Origin: Oligosphaera ethanolica
Lineage (GTDB): Bacteria > Verrucomicrobiota > Lentisphaeria > Oligosphaerales > Oligosphaeraceae
Reading direction: 5' to 3'
Length of the DNA stretch: 64,000 nt
Assembly: GCF_030814695.1 (NCBI RefSeq)
Contig: NZ_JAUSVL010000001.1
Location: 1,178,001-1,242,000 of the forward strand
Shown piece after piece: positions 33,102-43,130 of the stretch; the stretch's first letter is position 1, and each line of letters opens with the position of its first letter. A program made the position numbers and the translations under genes. Below the pieces are notes generated by a model, which saw only the letters and a list, made by a program, of their open reading frames with translations, searched no databases and was not told the DNA's origin.

Positions 33102-35003
33102 ATGTCGTCGATAGAGAGATACGATATACGGATGATTAATTTACTCCATATTTGCTGGAAAATGCTGGCCAACTGGTCGGTTTTTTTGTTATTGCCGGTA
33201 CTGACCGTCATTCTGGCCGCAGCACTGACCAGACTCTGCGTTTTCGCACTGCCAAAGGTCGGCCTGGTCGCCAAAGTCACCGGCGGACGGCACATTCACA
33301 CGCGGGAAGTCGCTCTCGGTGGCGGCGTGGCCATGATTCTGGCCTTTTGTATCGCAGTTCTCTGCTCGTCATTCCTGGCACCGTCCCGTTTCCTGCCTAT
33401 TGGCACCCCGGAAGCCGCCAAACTCCTCATTCCCCTGCTCATCTTGCTGCCGACCGGGATCATTGACGACCGTTGGGGCATCCCCGCAAAAATCAAGCTC
33501 GCCTTACAAATCCTGGCGGCGCTGGTCTGCTGGTCACTAGGCATACGATTCACCAGCATTCTCGGCTTCCACTGCAATACTTTCTTCAGTCTCGTGATTA
33601 CCGTGTTCTGGATCACCGCCGTCATCAATGCCTTCAACTTGATCGACGGCGTTGACGGCCTCGCCTCCGGCGTCGCTGGTATTTCCGCCGTCTGCCTCGG
33701 CGGCATTCTCATGCTGAAGAACTCCCATCCGCACGCCCTGGTGATGTTCTGCCTGGCGGCATGCTGCCTGGGCTTCCTCCGCTACAACATGCACCCGGCG
33801 CGGATTTTCATGGGCGATACCGGCAGCATGTTCCTCGGCTACTCACTGGGCGCCTTGGGCATCATCACCTGCACCAAGATTGCCACGGTGTCTGCCATTG
33901 TCGTGCCCATCCTCGCCTGCGGCATCCCCATCCTTGACACCAGCCTGGCCATCTGGCGCCGGGTAACCTACAAGATGCTGCATCGCGACGACCCGAATGT
34001 CGGCATCATGAGCGCCGACCGGCATCACCTGCACCATCGCCTGCTGTCGTTCTTCGAGAACAACCAGCCGCGGACAGTCCATGTCATCTACCTGTTGGCC
34101 GCCGTGCTTGCCGTGGTGGCTGTTATTTGCACCTACCTGCCCAGGCATTTGCCATGGCTGGCATTCTTTCTCGCGCTCATCGCCTTCAGCCTGGTCGTAC
34201 ACCGCCTGGCGGTCATTGAGTTGTGGAACTCCTCAGAACTCATCTGCAACGGCTTCTCGCTCTCCCGCACTGGTCTGATCTTAAACCTGGTCCACCCCTT
34301 GTGGGACCTCGGAATACTAGTTTTTGCCTTCCTGCTCAGCGCCAAGCACAGCCATTTTTCCGGCCGCAACGATCTCTATATGCTTCTGCACTGGGTCACG
34401 CCGGTCTTCATCGCCCTGATTCTGTCACGCAATTACCACATTTTCTGGAACCACGCCAGCATTGAGGATTATTTCCACATTCTTCTTTACCTGGCCGTTG
34501 GTTTCGCCGCCGCTTGGCTCTTGGCCCAGTTGCCGAGGGTCCCCCGCGGCAACTCGGACTTGTTCTTCACCGCCTACGCCTTCACAACCTTGGGTATAAT
34601 GGGTGAAAGATTGTTCATTCCCTGGATCCGCTCGTCATTAATCAAATACCGACACCGCAACCATCTGGCAACCGACAATACCGCCGGGGTGCTGGTGTAC
34701 GGCATTTGCCCAGCCGGCAGAACCTACATCCGCGAGAACATCAATAGCCGAGTCCGCAACGGCAGCGAACATATCATCGGCTTCATTGACCGGGATAAAA
34801 CCTACACCCACGGCTACTGCGTAGGCTACAAGGTCCTCGGCGACATCAACGCGTTAGTCCAAATCCACCGACGCACGCCATTCCAAAAACTGGCATTATG
34901 CAAATTTGATCTCAGCGGCGAGGAAATGAAAAAGACGCAGGCCTTCTGCAACGATCACAAGGTCACAATCGTCTGCTACACCTACCGGGAAGAAACCCTC
35001 TGA
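33102..35003 (+). CDS. WecA/MraY-like phosphoglycosyl transferase fused to a C-terminal Rossmann domain
   Basis: A 633-residue membrane protein. Residues about 20-330 form a polyprenyl-phosphate HexNAc-1-phosphate transferase: IDDRWGIP, NLIDGVDGLASG, MGDTGSMFLG and the cytoplasmic DRHHLHHRLL. A further set of about five helices (about 330-510) follows. The last about 120 residues start TAGVLVYGICPAGRTYIRE and include GFIDRDK and VLGDIN, resembling the nucleotide-binding N-domain of CapD/FlaA1-like proteins. It would initiate a surface polysaccharide on undecaprenyl phosphate. Start ATG 33102 or 33132 is uncertain. It is convergent with the EPS operon. Confidence 0.88.
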   Translation: MSSIERYDIRMINLLHICWKMLANWSVFLLLPVLTVILAAALTRLCVFALPKVGLVAKVTGGRHIHTREVALGGGVAMILAFCIAVLCSSFLAPSRFLPIGTPEAAKLLIPLLILLPTGIIDDRWGIPAKIKLALQILAALVCWSLGIRFTSILGFHCNTFFSLVITVFWITAVINAFNLIDGVDGLASGVAGISAVCLGGILMLKNSHPHALVMFCLAACCLGFLRYNMHPARIFMGDTGSMFLGYSLGALGIITCTKIATVSAIVVPILACGIPILDTSLAIWRRVTYKMLHRDDPNVGIMSADRHHLHHRLLSFFENNQPRTVHVIYLLAAVLAVVAVICTYLPRHLPWLAFFLALIAFSLVVHRLAVIELWNSSELICNGFSLSRTGLILNLVHPLWDLGILVFAFLLSAKHSHFSGRNDLYMLLHWVTPVFIALILSRNYHIFWNHASIEDYFHILLYLAVGFAAAWLLAQLPRVPRGNSDLFFTAYAFTTLGIMGERLFIPWIRSSLIKYRHRNHLATDNTAGVLVYGICPAGRTYIRENINSRVRNGSEHIIGFIDRDKTYTHGYCVGYKVLGDINALVQIHRRTPFQKLALCKFDLSGEEMKKTQAFCNDHKVTIVCYTYREETL

Positions 35004-35103
35004 GCAACACGCTTCGGTGCGCTTGACAAAGTCCCGCCGACACCGCCCCCCACCCAGTCGGCAGCGCTATGACGGCCAGCGCGCTCAACAGCCCCTACTG
35101 CCT

Positions 35104-35841
35104 TCAGTCTTTCAGACCCAGCAGTCGCGAGGGATTCCGCACGCTCAGCTGCTCCCACATCCCCTCATCAAACCACTCGCAGATCACCTCGCGAGCGAAT
35201 GCCAGGTTCGGCGGCCGCTTATCCTTGGAGTGCGTATCGCTGCCCAGCACAATCTGCGCCGGATTCCGCGCCATAAGCCGCCGCGTCACCCGCTCGGCAC
35301 CCCACAGCCAACGACGCTTGCGAATGTCTTCGGCGTTGAACTGCAAAGTCAACCCCTTGTCCATCATCGCTGCCAGCAGTCTCTCGTGCCGGCGAAAGCC
35401 CGGATGCCGCTCCGGATGCGCCAATATCAAGTCGATGCCTTTGATTTGCGCCTGAAAAAGCAAACTATCGACCATGGGCAAATCAAACATGGGGGGACAT
35501 TCCACCAACAGGCACTTGCGCCCGGCATCCTCCGGCCGGTAGTTCATGAAACACTCCGGATGGGCCAGGGCCTCATTCAAGGCCTTTTCATCCGCCCAGC
35601 ACTCCATGCCCGGCAACAGCTCCAGGACGAGATGTCGCCGCTGAAATTCCTGACGCAAGTCTTTCAGCACAAGATCGCGTGTGCTGGCAGCGACATTGAA
35701 AGGCGACGACAGCCCGTGTGGCGTTGTGACCATGATCTTGACGCCGCTTGCCACGGCCAGTTCAGCCATCGCCAGTGCTTCCGCCATGTCTTTCGCGCCG
35801 TCGTCCACCCCCGGCAAGATATGGCTGTGCATATCAATCAT
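35104..35841 (-). CDS. CpsB/YwqE-type PHP tyrosine-protein phosphatase
   Basis: A 245-residue PHP-fold metallophosphatase that dephosphorylates Wzc-type tyrosine kinases. MIDMHSHILPGVDDG supplies the first metal ligands; TTPHG, AHPERHP and the late GSDTHS complete the metal site. ATG 35841 after CAGGAG is preferred over the GTG nine codons upstream. It is the last gene of the minus-strand EPS block, and its likely substrate is the Wzc-like kinase two genes upstream. No cysteine-based phosphatase is present in the block. Confidence 0.92.
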   Translation of the reverse strand: MIDMHSHILPGVDDGAKDMAEALAMAELAVASGVKIMVTTPHGLSSPFNVAASTRDLVLKDLRQEFQRRHLVLELLPGMECWADEKALNEALAHPECFMNYRPEDAGRKCLLVECPPMFDLPMVDSLLFQAQIKGIDLILAHPERHPGFRRHERLLAAMMDKGLTLQFNAEDIRKRRWLWGAERVTRRLMARNPAQIVLGSDTHSKDKRPPNLAFAREVICEWFDEGMWEQLSVRNPSRLLGLKD

Positions 35842-35910
35842 GTCATCACACTCCTGCTGATCATCCACACTACGTCACAAACTATGCTGCGCCTGCACGT
35901 GCAGCGCGTC

Positions 35911-38900
35911 TCAGTCGCGCTGAATCGCGAAGGAAAAAACCGGGACATACGCTCGTGGACTGGCGTTGTCCTGCTTCGCCTGGCGCCGATTCATGCCCCG
36001 CGTGACAATTTCACTGGCAACCGGCCCATTACTCCAAACATGCCCACCACCCTGACGATGCGCCAACAGCAACGGCCGGTAACTGCGCTCCTGCAACCAC
36101 AACTCGCCAATGCGCCAACTGATCATCGGTCGGTCTTCCTTAACAAAATTGTACGTGTCACTGAATATCCGGCCGCCGTTGTTATGAAAACTGATCAACA
36201 CCGATCGGTCTTCGTTGATGTCATCCAAACACAGCCAGGCATGCGTCACCTCGACGCCACCATGCAGTTGCTGAACCAGCTCGGGCTGGACGGAGTAACC
36301 CAGCAGGCAAAGGTCGCTGCCAAAATAATGCCGACTCGGCACCAAACTCGCCACAAGAGCCGACAGCTCATCGGCTTCGCCATGCGGCGCCGGCAAGGCA
36401 GCCAGACGCTGACGCAGCCAAAGATTCTGCGGACTGACCTCAAGACCACGACGATAGGCCGCCGCCGCCGCCGCCGCATCACCAAGCACTTCGTGCGCAC
36501 GGCCGGCATACAAGTCAAGCAAATGCCGCTGAATCCACGCCCGGTCCGGATTCGCCGAATTCCACGCCGTTAACTCGGCAAACTCATTCAGACACTCCGC
36601 CAGCTGCCGTCGGTTGCTGCTTTGGCTGCCCTCATCTAGCCGGACTTTCAGCGCCGCCGCCACAAAGCGATATTTGTTGAATTCACCTGGTTTTTCAATT
36701 GGGACCATCTGCTCCATCAGCTTAACAGCGCGACCCAACAAAGCATTGTCAATGGGCCCCTGGTCATAGACAAACAGAGACAAAGCTGACGCTAGCTCCT
36801 GCCAGCGCCCTAAGCCCACATAGATCTCAGCAAGCACCAGGCGAGTCTCATAAGCAAATGGCAGCTCCCGGGCTAAATTCAACAACGACGCCTCTGCCAG
36901 GCGGACCTGCCCCTTCTGACGCTGTTCCCGAGCCTTCGCCAATTCACGAGCCTCTTTCGCGGCCAGTTCCTGCCGATAGCGCGTCCACAACTCCTCATGC
37001 TCATCCCAGCGCCCCAACACGCCGTTCAAGACCAGCTGCTCGCCAATAATCCGCAAACCCGTGTCGTCGCGCGACCGGTCCAAATACTGCCGGCGCTCGA
37101 AGGGCGACAAACGACGGAGGTCACGCTCCGATAACTCAACCCGATTCAAGGCGTCCACTTCATTAAGGGGCTGCAGCGCGTCAAGATAAAGCTGCTTCTG
37201 CATGAAAAACCGGTAAAGAGCCCGTTGTGCGTGAAAATTGGCCGGTATCAACGCCGCCACCCGCGCTGGCTGCGGATCAAGCTCCCAGAGATCGGCCAAA
37301 ATACGATCCGCTTGCCAAGGAACCGAGGTCAAATACTCCTTGAAGAGGACACTGGCGCGCGCCTTGTGCTGGGCAACCAAAACGCGCTTTTCAGGCTGCA
37401 AGGCCAGCCGCCGGCTCGAACGCACATAGGCTGACGCCACATCCCGATACATCGGCGCATAGCGCGGATAGCCGGCCAAGGCCTGCTCGTAGGCGTTGGC
37501 AATCACCTCTTCGTCGTACTTCCGGGCACACCAACCAGCGTTCTCATGGATGACCGCGCGCGCTTGATGAAAACGCCCGTCAATCGGATAGCGCTGACAA
37601 GCAGCACCTATGGCCGCAATGGCCTGATCAGCATAATGATTGGCCGCCACAATACTCTCGGCGTCGTCCTCCCAAGTCAGATAGGCCAGGTGATTCAAAC
37701 AGACCGCCCGGCGACGCAGCACTTCGCCGACATCAGGCGTCAACTCGAGAATGCGTGAAGACAACGCAACCAAGTACCTGTACTCGTTCTTCAGCAGGGG
37801 ATAACGCTTTTCTTGTGCGCGTTCCTGACTGGCAATCTTCTCAATCATCTTGACGTGAAGAACGCTGCCAACCACGCGGCGGTATGCGACTGGCATGGCC
37901 ATCACCGACATGCCGGCCACGAGAAGCAAAACCGCGCGCTGAGGCCAGGATAAGGCCACTGCTGATCCGGCATCATCGCGCCGTCGGCTGCTTGCTGACG
38001 CCACTGCCCCCTGATAGGATTGAGAACAAGCCAGAACAAGCACCATCAATACAGCATAAATCAGTCCGTTCGCCGGTGCACGCAGGCTGTAGTCAACCAA
38101 TTCGTGAATCATCCCCATGACCAGAGCGGAGAATGCGCCAAAGCCAATCCAGCGCAGAATGCTGTCTTCCTGCCGACACAGGCGCCGGAACGACAACAAC
38201 AGGAACAACGCAAACAGCGTATAGAGCGCCAAGGCTACCGGCAGGCCAACCTCTATCATCAGTTCCAACCAGTCGTTGTGCGCATTGATCGGCAGGGTCA
38301 TGGGCGTGTAATCCGACTCGTATTGCGTCATGACCTGAGCGTAGTTGCCCATACCGATGCCGCAAAGCCAGTAGTCCCGAAGCATCGGCAAGCTCTCACG
38401 CCAAAGAACAAAGCGCGTGTCCTTGGTCACTATCTGATCGTTCATCAAGCGCTCATAACGCTCCGACAAACGCGGCAAGGCCTCAGGCAAAGCAATGAAT
38501 AACGCGCAAAGAACAACCACGGCCGCCATCACCAGATTCTGCCGAGAACCACCATGCCGACTGCGCATATAACCATGCGGACGAAATAGCCAGGCGCTGA
38601 CCAGCACCAACGCTACCGGCACGGTCCCCATAAACGCCCCACGCGACAAACTGAAGATCTGCGATACCTGTACCAAAAACCAGGCCACCACCAGCGGGAT
38701 TATCATCAGCATGAAACGCTTGTGCGCCCGATTGTTACTCTTCGCCAAAACCCGCTGCCGACTGTGCATCGCCGCAAAGATGATTCCCAGAATGAGCAGG
38801 GCCCCCATGCCCAGCATGAATCCAAAATGATTCCGGTTCAGAAATGCCCCGAAAAGAATGTCGGGCTCAATATCGACCTGCCAATAAAACAACGCCTCGC

Positions 38901-39600
38901 CGAAAAAAAAGGGGTAGTACGCCACTAACGTCTGAACGACAACCGCAAGCGCTATGGCCAACGCACTAGCAACAACCTGGAGCCGACTCCGACAATAGCT
39001 GATCAACAGCACCATCAGCAGCAATACAACCAGCGCGTAGAGGCAGTAGCGTCCAGTCAGATCCGGAGCAACACTCAGCGAGGGCACGATGTTCGTCAGT
39101 CCGATGTTGCCAAGCCGGCGCCAATGCCCCAACGCACCCGGCGAAAGACTCTCAACCAGCCGCATATTGGGCCAGCACTGAAGTGCGCCGACGAGAATAA
39201 TGCTCAAGGGAAATGCGCAAAGCCAATGCACGCGTAGCCGCGGCACCCGTGGCGAGGCCCCCAACGCGCTAATGCCCCAGCACACATAAAGACACAGACA
39301 CCACCCGAGGGACAGCGGCAGGGCCCAGAGCTCACCACCGCCCATGGCTAGGGGCAGGAGAACCAAGAGAAGCAAGGCGCCCCAAAAGGGCACCCACTGC
39401 AACGTGCTGGAGATATGGGCGGCAAGCGTCCGCAACTGACGCCGTAGGCGTGAAGCCAGGCTGGTCGAACGATGGTGATGATGTCGCGACCGATGCCGGT
39501 GCGACCGTTCCCGCTCTGAAGGGGCCGAACTCCTGTCGTCCCCGCGTGAAGACTCCCTCACCACTTCCTGTTGTTCAGTAGGGGAAACCGACATCGTCAC
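35911..39600 (-). CDS. O-antigen ligase/polymerase-like membrane protein with long TPR-like C-terminal region
   Basis: A 1,229-residue protein. Residues 1-60 are hydrophilic and rich in Arg, Ser and His. About 11-12 helices follow (about 65-600). The Wzy_C/WaaL-type signature is INAHNDWLELMIEVGLP in the large loop, preceded by GIGMGNYAQV. From about 600 on is a soluble, helical, repeat-like region (TPR-like, for example AAAAAYRRGLEVSPQNLWLRQRL). Polymerisation or ligation of lipid-linked sugar units at the periplasmic face is inferred. GTG 39600 or ATG 39594 could be the start, both downstream of GGAGG. Confidence 0.85.
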   Translation of the reverse strand: MTMSVSPTEQQEVVRESSRGDDRSSAPSERERSHRHRSRHHHHRSTSLASRLRRQLRTLAAHISSTLQWVPFWGALLLLVLLPLAMGGGELWALPLSLGWCLCLYVCWGISALGASPRVPRLRVHWLCAFPLSIILVGALQCWPNMRLVESLSPGALGHWRRLGNIGLTNIVPSLSVAPDLTGRYCLYALVVLLLMVLLISYCRSRLQVVASALAIALAVVVQTLVAYYPFFFGEALFYWQVDIEPDILFGAFLNRNHFGFMLGMGALLILGIIFAAMHSRQRVLAKSNNRAHKRFMLMIIPLVVAWFLVQVSQIFSLSRGAFMGTVPVALVLVSAWLFRPHGYMRSRHGGSRQNLVMAAVVVLCALFIALPEALPRLSERYERLMNDQIVTKDTRFVLWRESLPMLRDYWLCGIGMGNYAQVMTQYESDYTPMTLPINAHNDWLELMIEVGLPVALALYTLFALFLLLSFRRLCRQEDSILRWIGFGAFSALVMGMIHELVDYSLRAPANGLIYAVLMVLVLACSQSYQGAVASASSRRRDDAGSAVALSWPQRAVLLLVAGMSVMAMPVAYRRVVGSVLHVKMIEKIASQERAQEKRYPLLKNEYRYLVALSSRILELTPDVGEVLRRRAVCLNHLAYLTWEDDAESIVAANHYADQAIAAIGAACQRYPIDGRFHQARAVIHENAGWCARKYDEEVIANAYEQALAGYPRYAPMYRDVASAYVRSSRRLALQPEKRVLVAQHKARASVLFKEYLTSVPWQADRILADLWELDPQPARVAALIPANFHAQRALYRFFMQKQLYLDALQPLNEVDALNRVELSERDLRRLSPFERRQYLDRSRDDTGLRIIGEQLVLNGVLGRWDEHEELWTRYRQELAAKEARELAKAREQRQKGQVRLAEASLLNLARELPFAYETRLVLAEIYVGLGRWQELASALSLFVYDQGPIDNALLGRAVKLMEQMVPIEKPGEFNKYRFVAAALKVRLDEGSQSSNRRQLAECLNEFAELTAWNSANPDRAWIQRHLLDLYAGRAHEVLGDAAAAAAAYRRGLEVSPQNLWLRQRLAALPAPHGEADELSALVASLVPSRHYFGSDLCLLGYSVQPELVQQLHGGVEVTHAWLCLDDINEDRSVLISFHNNGGRIFSDTYNFVKEDRPMISWRIGELWLQERSYRPLLLAHRQGGGHVWSNGPVASEIVTRGMNRRQAKQDNASPRAYVPVFSFAIQRD

Positions 39601-39694
39601 CTATCCCTCCCTATCGGAAAGCCTGCTGCATGGACCTGTCACAGCAACAACATCCCGGCCGACTTCACGCCGGCTAAGCGGGTCAAACACAAAC

Positions 39695-39719
39695 AGTCCC
39701 CGCCTTGCGGCAGGGACTT
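39695..39719 (-). terminator. Hairpin between the Wzc-like and ligase-like genes
   Basis: AGTCCC and GGGACT arms frame a GC-rich loop; on the minus strand it is followed by GTTTGTGTTTG, a weak T-tract. It sits inside the EPS operon and may attenuate rather than fully stop transcription. Confidence 0.4.
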
Positions 39720-39775
39720 GATCCTGTCTTACTGCTGTTCCTGACACCAGGAACGCCGGTGGCTAAACAACGTGG

Positions 39776-41968
39776 TTAGGACTTCTTCTTCTCAGGAGCG
39801 GCATCCGGGTCAGTATCCTGACCATAGCCGACACCGCGATGCTTATAGCCATAGCCATACCCATACTTGTAACCATAACTGTCCGAGCCATAATAGCCAT
39901 AACTGTTCTTCGGCACGTCGGCGTTGTTAGCCAACAGACCTGCAAGCCGCAAATTGACCGATGCGAGCCGGTCACGCAAATGCCGCAAGGCCGGCATAGA
40001 TGTCGTGAACAAACGCGTCACCAGCAACAACGGTATATGCTGACTGGCAATGATCAATGTGTCCGAAACCGCCAGGATCGGCGGCGTGTCAATCAGCACG
40101 CAGTCGTAATTCGCCTGCGCTTCAGCCAACAAATCGGCCAGCTTCTTGGTGCCAAGCAGCTCAGCAGCGTTCGGCGGCACCGGCCCCGCAAAGGCAATGT
40201 CAAGATTGAAATCCTTCACATGCATGGTGACACTCTTGAGATCACAGTCACCAATGAGGACGTTGCTGACGCCCTTCTCAGGCTTTTGGGTGACGATGGG
40301 CGACAATAGCTTCCACAGCCGCGGACGGTGCAGGTCCATCTCAAGCAACAGCACCCGCCGATTGTCCATGGCAAAACTCTTCGCCAAATTGAAACTGACA
40401 AATGTCTTGCCTTCGCCGGGGAAGGTACTACTAATGGCCATGATGCGGCCACCATGTGTGGCCAACGACAAATTCAGACTGATCCGAATATTGCGGAACG
40501 CCTCATCAATGTCATCATGGCCGCTGGATTTCAACAGCGCCGCCTCACCCTCTTCGAACAATGGGACGTTGCCATACACCGCCAAGTTGTTGCCAAACAG
40601 CTGATTCACCGCCTGAATGTCCTTCGCGGTGTTGTTCAATGAACCGAAGACAAAGCCAAAACCACCAGCAACCGCACCACCCAAAATGATCGCAATAGCG
40701 CAAATCTTCAACTTGTTCGGAAAAAACGGGTCTTCAGCACTGACCGCAGGCGAAACCACGAAGATCGACGCGTTGTCAACGCTCTCGGTCGCATTGGTGA
40801 TATTGAGCTCGTTGATGCGGTTCACCAGCATGCGATAGGTGTTTTCCAGCGATTCACAGGCATCCTCACGAATCTGATACTCGCCGCTGACCCGATCCAA
40901 ATCCGCGACCTGCTTGCGCAAATCAGCAATTTGTTCCTGCAGCATCTTCGAGCGCTTCTGCGCGCGTTCATACTGCAAACGCAGGCCGGCAACACTCACA
41001 TCCACTTCGGCTTCTTCCGCCGCCACAATCATTTCACGGACTTTCATGTGCGCCTGAACAGCCGGGTGAGTCTCGTTGTACTGACGCAACAACTCGGGCA
41101 ACTCGGTCTCGTGAGTCAAATGCAGCATCTTCAAAGACCCTAGCGTGCTGCTGTTGCCGCCCTCCGGCGCAATGAAGGGCATGAGACGCACCGCGTTGAC
41201 CCGATTGTCCTCTATGGCCTCAAGGGTCGTCGCCAGCTCCGTTTCCAACACCGTCGCCTCAACTATGGTCTCCGTCAACGCATTGATCTGCTTCACCAAT
41301 GCAGCATAATTTTCAGACAGGTTGAAAATGCCATGCGCTTCCTTGTAGGTGACCAGCTCATTCATCGCCATCTCACGGCTTTTGCGAATCTCCTCAAGTT
41401 GATTGCGCAAAAGCTCGGCACCCGTCCGGGAAATGTTCTGACGGCGGGCACGGCTCGCTTCCAAATAGACTTCAACCAGGGTATTGGCCAAGCGCGCCGC
41501 ACTCTCGGGATTCGTGGACTCAATCGTCAGATTGACCAGCATTGTCCCACGTTCACGATTGACCTTCGGCAACGAGCACTCCTCATAGGCTTCTGCCGAC
41601 AACCCTCGGGAAAACAGCTCATAGGCCTTGTCCATCACGTCTTTGCTCTGCAGCAGCAGCATCTGGGTGTTGATGAAAGCCTCTTCACTGGCGCCGCCAA
41701 TACTGCCATCCATCACCCCGCGAATCTCGGTGATGTTTGCCTGCTTGCTGCTAATATGCAACTGGCAGGTCGACTCGTACTTCGGCGTGACGGTCTGCAC
41801 AAAGATGATCGCCGCAACCAAAAATAAAATCGGCGACAGGATGTAAACCCACAGATAGGGGCGCACATACAGGCCATAATAATGCAAAGCATCCTTCAGC
41901 GGATTACTGTCATCAGTCTGCTGCATGAGTGCTGACTGCCGCGCAACATCGGAAATATCGTCAACCAT
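39776..41968 (-). CDS. Wzc-like polysaccharide co-polymerase / BY-type tyrosine kinase
   Basis: A 730-residue inner-membrane protein. Two helices (about 45-65 and 440-465) flank the periplasmic Wzz domain and coiled coils (about 190-420). The cytoplasmic BY-kinase has Walker A SSTFPGEGKTF (about residue 520), Walker A' LLLEMDLHRPRL and Walker B CVLIDTPPILAVSD. The C-terminal tail is very tyrosine-rich (YGYYGSDSYGYKYGYGYGY), the expected autophosphorylation cluster. It controls chain length and export with the Wza-like protein 70 bp upstream. ATG 41968 after GAAGGG is preferred over TTG 41989. Confidence 0.93.
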   Translation of the reverse strand: MVDDISDVARQSALMQQTDDSNPLKDALHYYGLYVRPYLWVYILSPILFLVAAIIFVQTVTPKYESTCQLHISSKQANITEIRGVMDGSIGGASEEAFINTQMLLLQSKDVMDKAYELFSRGLSAEAYEECSLPKVNRERGTMLVNLTIESTNPESAARLANTLVEVYLEASRARRQNISRTGAELLRNQLEEIRKSREMAMNELVTYKEAHGIFNLSENYAALVKQINALTETIVEATVLETELATTLEAIEDNRVNAVRLMPFIAPEGGNSSTLGSLKMLHLTHETELPELLRQYNETHPAVQAHMKVREMIVAAEEAEVDVSVAGLRLQYERAQKRSKMLQEQIADLRKQVADLDRVSGEYQIREDACESLENTYRMLVNRINELNITNATESVDNASIFVVSPAVSAEDPFFPNKLKICAIAIILGGAVAGGFGFVFGSLNNTAKDIQAVNQLFGNNLAVYGNVPLFEEGEAALLKSSGHDDIDEAFRNIRISLNLSLATHGGRIMAISSTFPGEGKTFVSFNLAKSFAMDNRRVLLLEMDLHRPRLWKLLSPIVTQKPEKGVSNVLIGDCDLKSVTMHVKDFNLDIAFAGPVPPNAAELLGTKKLADLLAEAQANYDCVLIDTPPILAVSDTLIIASQHIPLLLVTRLFTTSMPALRHLRDRLASVNLRLAGLLANNADVPKNSYGYYGSDSYGYKYGYGYGYKHRGVGYGQDTDPDAAPEKKKS

Positions 41969-42038
41969 AGCTCGTTTACCCTTCACCAATCTCTCGTGAC
42001 TTAACCCTGCAAACTACGAAATAACACGCTGCAATCTA

Positions 42039-43130
42039 TTACCACATGGATTCTTTGATGTAAATAATATCGCCGTACTGCAGAACGACGTCGTGGCGAA
42101 GATTCTCTTCGTCCGTGTACAACTTCTTCATGTTCAGAATACTTATCTTGTTCTCACGGATCAGCAGCACGTCATTCTGCTTGGCAATCTGGGTAAAACC
42201 GCCACACAGGGCAATCGCTCTGCTCGCTGTCACTACCACGCCAGGATTGAGTACCAGCGGCCCAGGCGACTTGACTTCCCCCAGCACGTAAATCTGAGCA
42301 GCATTGGTGACAACAACGTCGTCACCAGGTTCAACCACCACGTCCTTCTCATAGGCGCCGTCCTGAATCTCACGTAAAGGAACCCCCAGCATCCGCCGCG
42401 AACCATCTGCCAAGGTGCGCACAATCTGCACATTTTCCGCATTGGCCCCCTCGGAAAGACCACCGGCACGGGTAATCATCTCCGAGCATAGCGGCGGCCG
42501 CTGCGTGTTGATGTAAAAAAGACCGGGCTTCTCAACCAAACCGGATACATACACCGGCGGTGCCTTGGGCACGATAATCGTGTCTTCAGGGAATAGGATA
42601 AACTCGTCACCACCGCTGTCCTTGGAAATAAGCGCACTGACATCAATCGGCATGCGCGTCAGCTGCTGTTTGCCACTGTCGCGGCGAAGCACAGCCACCT
42701 TCAAGGGGTCCGCACTCTCCGTAAAGCCGCCCGCGGCGCTTATCGCCTGCAACGCCGTCATATTGCCGTTGGTGGGCAATTCCAAGGACATACCACTGTT
42801 TTTCACTTCGCCCAGGATATACACGGTACGGGGGCCCCAGGTCTCGACAAATACATCCACATGCGGCGTAGTTATTTGCTGCGACAATTTCTCCGCAATA
42901 ACGTTGGCTACATCTTTCGTGTTCAAGCCCGCTGCCCGTATCTCACCACACAAGGGAAAGCGGAAGCTGCCATCTTCTTCAATTCGGGCCTTGGTGTCAA
43001 ATTCGGCCATGCGGAACACACTGATGGCAAGCACATCGCCCGGGCGCAACGCACTGGCATTCCATTGATTGCTCTGCGCGTAAAGTCCAATGGACATAAG
43101 CACGGCGACGATGAACCACTTCCTCAACAT
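42039..43130 (-). CDS. Wza-like polysaccharide export protein with SLBB domains
   Basis: A 363-residue exported protein. A signal peptide (about 1-18) has no lipobox Cys, unlike E. coli Wza. The Poly_export domain opens with LRPGDVLAISVFRMAEFDTKARIEEDGSFRFPLCGEI. Three SLBB-type segments follow (VYILGEVKNSG, VYVSGLVEKPG, IYVLGEVKSPG), each with an AAGGF- or AGGL-type follow-up. It should form the periplasmic/outer-membrane export channel for the polysaccharide. TAGGAGT precedes ATG 43130, so this begins a transcript separate from the barrel gene. Confidence 0.92.
   Translation of the reverse strand: MLRKWFIVAVLMSIGLYAQSNQWNASALRPGDVLAISVFRMAEFDTKARIEEDGSFRFPLCGEIRAAGLNTKDVANVIAEKLSQQITTPHVDVFVETWGPRTVYILGEVKNSGMSLELPTNGNMTALQAISAAGGFTESADPLKVAVLRRDSGKQQLTRMPIDVSALISKDSGGDEFILFPEDTIIVPKAPPVYVSGLVEKPGLFYINTQRPPLCSEMITRAGGLSEGANAENVQIVRTLADGSRRMLGVPLREIQDGAYEKDVVVEPGDDVVVTNAAQIYVLGEVKSPGPLVLNPGVVVTASRAIALCGGFTQIAKQNDVLLIRENKISILNMKKLYTDEENLRHDVVLQYGDIIYIKESMW

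Noticed and set aside
35017..36573. 518-codon plus-strand frame
   Set aside because: Antisense to the CpsB-like phosphatase and the ligase gene, both supported by motifs; the translation is low-complexity Arg/His/Gln-rich.
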